Source: JBNJEM01 sp051745935 (GTDB taxonomy: Bacteria > Planctomycetota > Planctomycetia > Pirellulales > Pirellulaceae). From it: 15,750 nucleotides of DNA. Both the position numbers and the translations under genes were made by a program. The notes under the pieces are model-generated. The model worked only from the letters and a program-made list of their open reading frames with translations, did no database searches and was not told where the DNA came from. The stretch lies in contig JBNJEM010000102.1 in NCBI GenBank assembly GCA_051745935.1, positions 1-15,750 of the forward strand, read 5' to 3'. Of the stretch, positions 7,882 to 14,600 are shown piece after piece (the first letter of the stretch is position 1; each line of letters opens with the position of its first letter).

Positions 7882-7911
7882 TTGCAGGCAAAACACGCGC
7901 GGTCCCATACT
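7882..7911 (+). promoter_or_regulatory. Possible sigma70-type promoter of the OmpH-like gene
   Basis: TTGCAG (7882-7887) and CATACT (7906-7911) are 18 bp apart, giving a leader of about 60 nt. The -35 element matches poorly, so this is tentative. I found no -24/-12 element in this spacer, so this gene appears to lie outside the proposed sigma54 circuit. Confidence 0.28.
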
Positions 7912-7978
7912 GACGGCTGGCCATGGGACGGTTGGCGTTCACCAGAAAAGGCCGGCCTTCAAACAGGAGCACAGGATC

Positions 7979-8533
7979 ATGGTTCGACGCAACGCAAATA
8001 AGTTCTTCCTTGGAACCGCCACGGCGGTGGGTCTCGTAGCGGCCATCGTCATGGTGGTCGGTCACTTGACCGCCGAAGCCCAGATTGACAGGCCGGGAGG
8101 AGAGGCCAGGCCGGGAGGAGAGGCCCAGGGGGATGCCCCCGCTCTACAAGTTGGTACCTACGATGCGGAGGAGGCCTTCCAGGCGCATCCGGCACAGGGG
8201 GAGGTGGAGCGAGCCTTAAGCACGGCTCAAAGCCAGATGCAGCAGGCCCAACAGCAAGGGGATCAGCAGCAGATGCAGCAAATCCAGCAGCAGTTTGAGC
8301 AATCCCGCGGGCAAGCCATCCAGCAATTTGAGCAGGATATCTCCCAGCTTCTTCCCGAGATCGCCGATGAAGCTGGCGTTCAGGTGGTCGCCATGGAGAT
8401 CGTTTACAAGGCCGATAACGTCAAGACCATCGATATCACCCCTCGCGTGAAAGAGGGGCTTGCGAATTTGGGGGGCGAGCGAGGCAAGGTCGAGAAGCAG
8501 CCCGTGCCTCAGTTCAAACCTCCGAGGCAGTAG
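7979..8533 (+). CDS. OmpH/Skp-like exported protein
   Basis: A 184-residue protein resembling the OmpH/Skp family of periplasmic chaperones that hold unfolded outer-membrane proteins. A signal sequence is clear: R3/R4, hydrophobic stretch 10-29, and a probable signal peptidase I site after TAEA (A34); an uncleaved anchor is also possible. VGTYDAEEAFQAHPA (58-72) matches the start of the OmpH domain, which usually reads like 'vavvD...vf...p'. A Gln-rich helical region (82-118) would form the coiled-coil arm, and the helix returning from about 119 leads to a final strand near VVAMEIVYKADNVKTIDIT. Residues 38-49 are a duplicated RPGGEA. AGGAG at 7965-7969 is 9 nt before the start. An intrinsic terminator follows, so it is probably monocistronic. 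The bacterial family is certain only at the fold-pattern level; the Q-rich arm could also be a generic coiled coil. Confidence 0.83.
   Translation: MVRRNANKFFLGTATAVGLVAAIVMVVGHLTAEAQIDRPGGEARPGGEAQGDAPALQVGTYDAEEAFQAHPAQGEVERALSTAQSQMQQAQQQGDQQQMQQIQQQFEQSRGQAIQQFEQDISQLLPEIADEAGVQVVAMEIVYKADNVKTIDITPRVKEGLANLGGERGKVEKQPVPQFKPPRQ
8090..8125 (+). repeat. 18-bp in-frame tandem duplication
   Basis: AGGCCGGGAGGAGAGGCC occurs at 8090-8107 and again directly at 8108-8125. It encodes RPGGEA twice, just after the predicted signal-peptide cleavage site of the OmpH-like protein. The identical copies suggest recent slippage in a flexible linker. Confidence 0.9.
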
Positions 8534-8568
8534 ACGAAAGCGGGCTCAAGAGGTCGCGACCAAAGATG

Positions 8569-8599
8569 CGCCGCCCCTGTTGCAATAGCAGGGGCGGCG
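8569..8599 (+). terminator. Intrinsic terminator of the OmpH-like gene
   Basis: CGCCGCCCCTG (8569-8579) and CAGGGGCGGCG (8589-8599) form a perfect 11-bp stem with a 9-nt loop, 36 bp after the stop codon. TTGTGTT follows instead of a pure T-run, but the stem is very strong. Confidence 0.75.
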
Positions 8600-8601
8600 T
8601 T

Positions 8602-8657
8602 GTGTTAGTGGCGCTGTGTTAGTGGCGCTGTGTTAGTGGCGCTGTGTTAGTGGCGCT
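8602..8657. repeat. 14-bp x 4 perfect tandem repeat
   Basis: GTGTTAGTGGCGCT is repeated exactly four times (8602, 8616, 8630, 8644), with GTG of a fifth copy following. It sits between two convergent terminators and encodes nothing. Perfect short units like this often vary in copy number between strains. Confidence 0.95.
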
Positions 8658-8664
8658 GTGACGC

Positions 8665-8701
8665 AAAGAAGGCCAAGGGCCGTGATGCAAACCCCTTGGC
8701 C
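8665..8701 (-). terminator. Intrinsic terminator of the lipoprotein gene
   Basis: On the minus strand a perfect 9-bp stem, GGCCAAGGG/CCCTTGGCC (8671-8679 with 8693-8701), is followed by TTCTTT (8670-8665 read in reverse). It lies about 73 bp after the lipoprotein stop codon and faces the terminator of the OmpH-like gene. Confidence 0.65.
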
Positions 8702-8774
8702 CTCGCCCCGGCTGATTTATCGTCCAGCCTTGAGTAGTACGCAGACCGACGTGCTTTCGATCCCGCTGCCTTTC

Positions 8775-9035
8775 TCAGTTTGTGGTCCGTGGCATGGAAT
8801 CGCCCGATTGGTCAAGAGCGCCCCCCTCATCCTCGGTTGCCGATGGGGTCGGCGCGGGCTGCTGGCGAGCTCCCGCCGCTCCCTGATAGGGGACTTGCCG
8901 GGATTGCTGGGGGGCTCTGGTCGGGTGGTAAGCGCCATTGTGCCCGCGTCGATCCCACTCACATCCGGTGACCAGGCTTGCCACGGCAACAGCGATACAA
9001 AAGTTCGCGGTGTGAATCATCCACTTCATGCGCAT
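8775..9035 (-). CDS. Small lipoprotein
   Basis: An 86-residue protein with a classic lipoprotein signal: basic start MRMKW, hydrophobic 12-22 and lipobox LVTGC (21-25). Signal peptidase II should cut before C25 and leave a lipid-anchored 62-residue mature chain. Position +2 is E, not D, which favours outer-membrane sorting under the Lol rule of well-studied Gram-negatives; whether that rule holds here is unknown. The mature part is rich in Pro, Gln, Gly and Ala, looks disordered and matches no family I recognise. AAGGAG lies 6 nt upstream of the ATG (9042-9047 on the plus strand), firmly choosing this start. The gene runs convergently to the OmpH-like gene and ends in its own terminator. The nearest good promoter is a consensus sigma54 site at 9286-9301, suggesting control by the NtrC-type regulator nearby. 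Confidence 0.78.
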   Translation of the reverse strand: MRMKWMIHTANFCIAVAVASLVTGCEWDRRGHNGAYHPTRAPQQSRQVPYQGAAGARQQPAPTPSATEDEGGALDQSGDSMPRTTN

Positions 9036-9041
9036 CCGTAT

Positions 9042-9047
9042 CTCCTT
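9042..9047 (-). promoter_or_regulatory. Ribosome binding site of the lipoprotein gene
   Basis: AAGGAG on the minus strand, 6 nt before ATG 9035. It favours this start over the second ATG two codons later and is the main evidence, with the lipobox, that this short frame is real. Confidence 0.75.
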
Positions 9048-9285
9048 AAATCGAGTTCCATCTCAATATCCGGAATCCATCCGGAATCCGTCAGGTTGTC
9101 CCTGTTCACCCACCGGAGGAGTGACAGCTACGGGCTTCGCGGGTGCATCCCCTTACGCGGAGCGCTTCGGCCCGCATGTCGCGAGTCAAGTGCGTCCTCT
9201 TTGATCACGACGCGAGAAGCCCTCGCCCAGCACGCTCAAGAATCCGGCATATCACCAAGTTCCCTCGTGCTTCCCACGCAGCTAC

Positions 9286-9301
9286 AGCAACGGGCGTGCC
9301 A
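9286..9301 (-). promoter_or_regulatory. Sigma54 (-24/-12) promoter facing the lipoprotein gene
   Basis: On the minus strand TGGCACGCCCGTTGCT matches TGGCAC-N5-TTGCW at every defined position, with 10 bp between GG and GC. Transcription would start near 9275, about 240 nt before the lipoprotein ATG. The long leader resembles that of the kinase operon. Confidence 0.68.
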
Positions 9302-10172
9302 AAAGTGAAGAAAGAACGCAGTTCCATCGGCGTCAGCGATGAAGCGACAGGGGATACCGAGTTTCCAATAAGAACCTGTCCCCAAATGTCGAACGATGGC
9401 CGTCCGAGGCCCTCGTCAGACGCCATCCCCGAAGGACGCCACTGAAAGCGTGGCAAAACGCGTGGTAATGCCACCGCATTGCCCGGTCGCATTGTTACGT
9501 TAGTCGTTGTGTCACCTCGCCTTGCGATCAATCAACGTGAGACTCCACCGCACAAGCCGGTGGCGTCCAAGTGGCTAGAAGGGCTCGGCTTTAGCGACGA
9601 ACGTCATCAGCCCCAGGACAAGCCTGGGGCATTTCTGGCCTTTTTCGGCGATCCCCGGAGGCTCCTCGTCCATCGGAATTCGGGCCGTGATTCAACTTCG
9701 GGACAGACTTTGAAAGTCAGCGTCACAATCCCGCGCCAGGTTTGGGTGTGATCTTTCATCGGAGCGTGCCGCGAAGCGGCGCGCCATATCGGCGCAGCGG
9801 GCCAGTATGGCACGGCACCCGGGCAGGGACACTCAATGCCGCAATCGCTATATGACCTGCGATGGAAAATCGGTGCTTCTCCAGCACATGACGCCCCGAT
9901 TCAACCAACGCCGTGGGATCAATGGGGGGGCCACGCGGTCAGATACTGGTCCGCCCGTGACGCCTGTGCTTGTGAAGAATGAAGCGTTTGGTCTCTTTGT
10001 CACCCGTTAGGACCCGGGGCCATTGTCTAGTTTACCCAGTCTGGCAGCGTTCCCTGTTTGTGGCATGGCGTCCGCGAACTCGGCTGATCGATCCTCTGGA
10101 CGCGGCCTGTCGGGCGTGGTGCAAAGTGTTGGCTGTATCCGTTCGGCACGGCCTACCGGTGGGAATCGCCAT
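9302..10172. other. Gene-free spacer
   Basis: No supported gene. The minus-strand frame 9531-9205 runs across the sigma54 promoter. The plus-strand frames 9479-9751 and 9807-10010 lack ribosome binding sites and recognisable sequence. A short inverted repeat GACAGG/CCTGTC brackets about 9348-9385. The hairpin at 9610-9630 and the promoter at 10173 are listed separately. Confidence 0.5.
9610..9630 (+). terminator. Terminator-like hairpin without a nearby gene
   Basis: GCCCCAGG (9610-9617) and CCTGGGGC (9623-9630) form a perfect 8-bp stem with a 5-nt loop, followed by ATTTCTGGCCTTTTTC. The T-run begins about 10 nt late. No gene ends just upstream, so it may be a relic, or the end of an unrecognised transcript. 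Confidence 0.35.
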
Positions 10173-10200
10173 TTGAGCATTTCCCTGACTCCGCTAGACT
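10173..10200 (+). promoter_or_regulatory. Probable sigma70-type promoter of the phosphoesterase-ATPase operon
   Basis: TTGAGC (10173-10178) and TAGACT (10195-10200) are 16 bp apart, each matching four of six consensus bases. The predicted start near 10207 gives a leader of about 130 nt before ATG 10338. No -24/-12 element is found in this spacer. Confidence 0.4.
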
Positions 10201-10325
10201 ACGCAGGTGTCAAGGTCCGTTGGCCCACCTGGCACGGCGGAGAGGATGGCCCAGTGGCGGCGTGTTCGGCGGTAAGGTTCACCGGGCTCATGGCGCGGCT
10301 GCAGCGCGTCGAGCAGAGCAGGTGC

Positions 10326-10333
10326 AAGGAGGT
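10326..10333 (+). promoter_or_regulatory. Strong ribosome binding site choosing ATG 10338
   Basis: AAGGAGGT, essentially a full anti-16S match, ends 4 nt before ATG 10338. The frame is open back to 10023, but only this ATG places the phosphoesterase motif FLHASD at residue 8, as in the family. Confidence 0.85.
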
Positions 10334-10337
10334 CCCC

Positions 10338-11579
10338 ATGTCGGATTTGCCAGTTCGGTTTTTACATGCGTCTGATTTTCAGTTGGACCAACCCTTGCAT
10401 GGGTTGACCGAGATTCCGGATCACTTGCGCGAGGTGTTGATCGATGCGCCCTACCGCGCGGCCGAACGCGTCTTCGAGACTGCAATATCCGAGCAGGTGT
10501 CCTTCCTCTGTCTGGTCGGCGACCTCTTGGATCTGACGCGACTCAACCCTCGCAGTGTATCGTTCCTGCGAGAACAGTTTGAACGGTTGGCGGGTCAAGG
10601 GATTCCGGTGTACTGGGGCAGCCAGGGGCACGACGTGGCGCGGATGTGGCCGCCGGAGGTTCGCTTACCGGACTCCGTGCACTGTTTCAGTCACGCCACG
10701 CCGGAAGCGCGGACCCACGAAACGAACGCGGGCTTTGTCGCGACGATCTTGGGATGCGGCGGAACCGCTGAGGTATCCGCCACCGGTTTCGCGGCTCCGG
10801 CCAGCGGCCAGTATTGCGTGGCGCTTCTCGGCGGCGCGGCGGACGAGCAGGCGCTGGGCAAACGTGACATCGACTACTGGGCCCTGGGCGGGCAACTTGA
10901 CCGCAAGACGCTGTTTTCCCAGCCCACGGTTGCCCATTATTCCGGGTCTCCTCAGGGGCGGCACTTCCGGAACACGGGACCGCACGGCTGCACGTTGGTG
11001 GACGTGAAGCGGCCGCGCGAGACCCACTCGCGCTTCATCCCGTGCGACGTCGTGCGGTGGCAACACGAGCGGCTCATGGTGTCAGCGGGGGCCGGCTGGA
11101 GCGACCTGGAAGACATGCTGGCTCAACGGGTCGGCGAGATTCGTTCTCAGACGCCCAGCATTCCGCTACTGGTGCGGTGGACATTCACCGCGGCGGATGG
11201 CTCCGTCGACCCCGAGGCCATGGCAACGATCGCAAACAAGGCGTCAAAGTGGCTGAAAAAGCAATACGGATATCACGCCGAATCGTGTTGGCCGGTATCG
11301 GTCGACGTTGAGGTGCGCGAGCCAATCCCCGCTTCGGCGTACGAGGAAGATACTTTGCTCGGTGACTACCTACGCTCGGTGCGCGACCTTCAGGACGGCC
11401 ACCGGTTGGCCACGTTGGAGTCCCCCTGTATTCCACGGCACCTACCCGAGGACCTGCACTGGCTAACCGACCTGTCCGACTCGAAAGCGCGGGGCGACGT
11501 GCTCACCGAGGCAACTCACCTGGGAGCGGCCCTGTTACGCGGCGAAAAACCCGCTTTTACCGCTCAGGGGCAACCGTGA
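10338..11579 (+). CDS. YhaO/SbcD-like metallophosphoesterase, active site degenerate
   Basis: A 413-residue protein of the SbcD/Mre11/YhaO family, normally Mn-dependent DNA exonucleases that work with an SbcC/Rad50/YhaN ATPase. The fold is recognisable from FLHASD (8-13), LVGDLLD (59-65), the strand ending YWGSQGHD (92-99), DYWALGG (179-185) and YSGSPQGRH...TGPHGCTLVDV (201-223). The metal-site residues are largely replaced: DxH reads D13-F-Q15; GNHD reads Q96-G97-H98-D99, losing the Asn; the 'LLH' position is G165; and GHxH reads G184-G185-Q186-L187. Only D13, D62 and H98 of the classical set remain, so nuclease activity is doubtful. The C-terminal 120 residues form the usual capping region. 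The ATPase gene starts 41 bp downstream, so the pair is an operon. It is probably a structural or regulatory partner of the ATPase; an active enzyme with altered ligands cannot be excluded. Confidence 0.9.
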   Translation: MSDLPVRFLHASDFQLDQPLHGLTEIPDHLREVLIDAPYRAAERVFETAISEQVSFLCLVGDLLDLTRLNPRSVSFLREQFERLAGQGIPVYWGSQGHDVARMWPPEVRLPDSVHCFSHATPEARTHETNAGFVATILGCGGTAEVSATGFAAPASGQYCVALLGGAADEQALGKRDIDYWALGGQLDRKTLFSQPTVAHYSGSPQGRHFRNTGPHGCTLVDVKRPRETHSRFIPCDVVRWQHERLMVSAGAGWSDLEDMLAQRVGEIRSQTPSIPLLVRWTFTAADGSVDPEAMATIANKASKWLKKQYGYHAESCWPVSVDVEVREPIPASAYEEDTLLGDYLRSVRDLQDGHRLATLESPCIPRHLPEDLHWLTDLSDSKARGDVLTEATHLGAALLRGEKPAFTAQGQP

Positions 11580-11620
11580 CACGGCACTAGATCCAAACGC
11601 TCGGGAAAAGGGAATGTCGG

Positions 11621-14600
11621 ATGAGAGTGACGGATTTACGAGTAGACGGATTCGGCGTTTGGTCGCAACTGTGGTTAGACGGGCTGTCGGATGGCGTCAC
11701 GGTGTTCTACGGGGCCAACGAGGCGGGCAAGACGACGTTGATGCAGTTCCTGCGCACTGTCCTTTACGGGTTTTCACCCGAACGTCGCGGTCGTTATCTG
11801 CCGCCGGTGCACGGTGGGCACGCGGGCGGCGTGTTGCAGGTTGAGAACAATCGCCAACAGCTCCGGATCGAGCGGCATCTGAGCCGGTTGGGGCTGGTCG
11901 ACGAGCAGGAACAGCTTGAGATCCGCGCGGTGGACGGCGCGAAGCTTTCCCCCTCGCTGTTGGACCAGTTGGTGGCGGGCGTGGACGAACCGACGTTCAA
12001 TAACGTCTTCGCGGTTGGGCTCCGCGAGCTGCAAGAACTGGGCACTTTGGATGACACGGACGCCGCCGAGCTGCTCTACAAGCTGACCACGGGGCTGGAT
12101 CGGGTATCGCTGGTCGACGTGATGCAAGAGCTTGATGAGGTTTGCCGGCAGCTGCTCGATCCGAGCGATCCAGCCAGCCGCATCGTGGATTTACAGCAGC
12201 GGCGCGACCAGCTGGCGCATCGCCTGGAGGAGTTGGCGGAAAATGGGCGCGAGTGGCTCCAGGTGGAGACCCGGCGCGGCCAACTGGCCGAGGAGGCCGC
12301 TCAGCTGGAACAGCGGATCGAGGGGCTGACCGAAACCTCCCAGGTCGTGGACACGGCCCTTCAGACACAGGATCTGTGGGCACGGCGGGGGGCCTTGGAA
12401 CGGCAGCTGGAATTGCTGGAGCCGATCCCGGAGATTCCGGGGTCAAGCCTGGAGAAGCTGGAGGAGTTGCAGCGGACCATCGAGGAGATGCAAAAGAGGG
12501 CAAAATCGCTCAAACGCCGCCGCCAGGAGATTCGCCAAGAGATCTCGTTGCTGCCCCTCAATGAAAAAGTGGGGGCTCACGCGGCGCGGATTGAAGCCTT
12601 GAATGATCTCTCTCCCTGGATCACTTCGCTGCAGACGCAGGTCGACAGACTCCGCGGCGAAGTGCAAGCCTTGGAAGCCAAGCTGGCCCATTCCTCCATG
12701 CCGCTGGGGCTGAACGAGGATGTGGTTCCCGAGCAGTTACCCGAGATTTCGCGTCGCACGCTGGGTCTGCTACGGGACCCCGCGCGGGCCGTGCGCGATG
12801 AAACACAGCGGCTCAAGCAAGCGCGAAACGAATATGAAACCGCTCGGCAAGAGTGTGACGATCTGGTGACGGAACTGGAAACCGCCCTGCTGGACCGAGG
12901 TCAGGAGGACTTGACCCATGCGGTGGAACAGACCGGCTCCCACGCGTCTCGCCTCCGACGCCGGCTGCAATTGGAGGAACGGCTGGACGAGATGACGCGG
13001 CGGCAGAGGGAATTGCAGGAAAACCACCGCGACTTGCTCGAAGGCCAGGTTCTGTCACTGAAAACACTGGCTTGGCTGGGCGTTCCCTTTGTCGTCGGCG
13101 TGATGCTGTTGATCGGTGGATTGGTCTGGTCGAGCGCCGCTTCGCTGGGATGGCCGGTGTCCATTCTCGGTCTGGCCGGCTGGGGAGTCGCGGTGGTCGC
13201 CAAGATCTCCATGGAGCGTTCCGCGGCTCGCGACCTGGAACAATGCGAGAGACAGTTGGAATTGGTCGACTCGGAAATCAAGCAGGCTCGGACGGACAAG
13301 GAGGAAGTGGCCTCGGAGCTTCCGGTCCATACCGGAAATTTGGAGAAAAAACTGCAGGAATCCGAAAACGAACTGGCGACGCTGGAAGAGCTGGTCCCCC
13401 TGGAAGCGAGAGTTCAGACGGCCCGCCAACGTGTTCAAGCTGCCCAGCGCCGGCTCGATGAGCTGACCGAGTCCTCGAAAGACGCCCAAGCTCGGTGGCG
13501 GAGCGCTTTACGACAGGCCGCCCTTCCTGAAACCCTTTCACCCCAAGCCGTCCGGCAGCTCGCCGAAGGCAACGAGCACTTGCTGCAGGCGCGCCGTCAA
13601 CTTGAATTGAAACGAGAGGAATTGTCGTCCCGCGAACAGGAACTCGACACGTTGTCCTCCCGCATCATGCAGATCGCGGAGGAAATTGAAATGAGCTACA
13701 CGATCAGCGACCCTCAACAGTTGCTGCATCATCTTTCCGTGGCCGCGTCCGAGCAGCAGGCGTTGTACGAACGGCGTGGAAACCTACGGCGAGAGGATCG
13801 GAAGATTCAGCGGGAAGGACAACGGGTGGTGTCCCAGCTCCGAGACGCTCAAACCCGCCGTCGCGCGATTCTCGCCCGTGCCGGCGTGGAATCCGACGAT
13901 GAGCTGAGAGAAATCGCGGCGAGCGCGGAAAAACGTGGCCTCCTCGACACGGAACTGAGCGAAGTCAACGAACAAATCCGCCTCGCGCTGGGCAACCGCT
14001 TCGACTTCGATCGGGTCGAGCGCGAGTTGATCGATCATTCCAAAGAGGAGTTGCAGGAGCGATATGCGACACTGATTGATCAAATCGATCAGTGCCAGGA
14101 AGAACTCGCCGCCCGGTACCAGAAACAGGGCGCCCTGGAGCAACAATCCAAAACCCTGCTCGCCGACCGACGAATGGCCGAAACCAAACTTGAATTGGGG
14201 GCCGTGGAGCAACAACTGTTCGAGGCCGTGAAACACTGGCGCACCTTGGCCGTGACCGCCTCGTTGTTGGAAACGGTGCGAGTGATCTACGAAACGCACC
14301 GGCAACCTCAAACGCTGATCGACGCCTCCCGGTTTTTCGAGAAGCTTACCGAGGGCCACTATGTTCGCATTTGGACCCCATTGACCGACATGTCCCTTCG
14401 CGTGGACATGGCTTCTGGCGAGTCACTATCCCTCGACCTGTTGAGCTGCGGCACGCGCGAGGCGGTCTTTCTCAGTCTGCGACTGGCGCTAGCCGCCGAT
14501 TTCGCCCGTCGCGGCGTCATGCTCCCCCTCGTGCTCGATGACGTCCTGGTCAATTTCGATCGCCAACGCGCCGCCGCCGCCGCCGCCGTGCTCACTGAAT

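Noticed and set aside
9205..9531. Minus-strand 108-codon frame
   Set aside because: It runs over the consensus sigma54 site, has no ribosome binding site and no recognisable domain.
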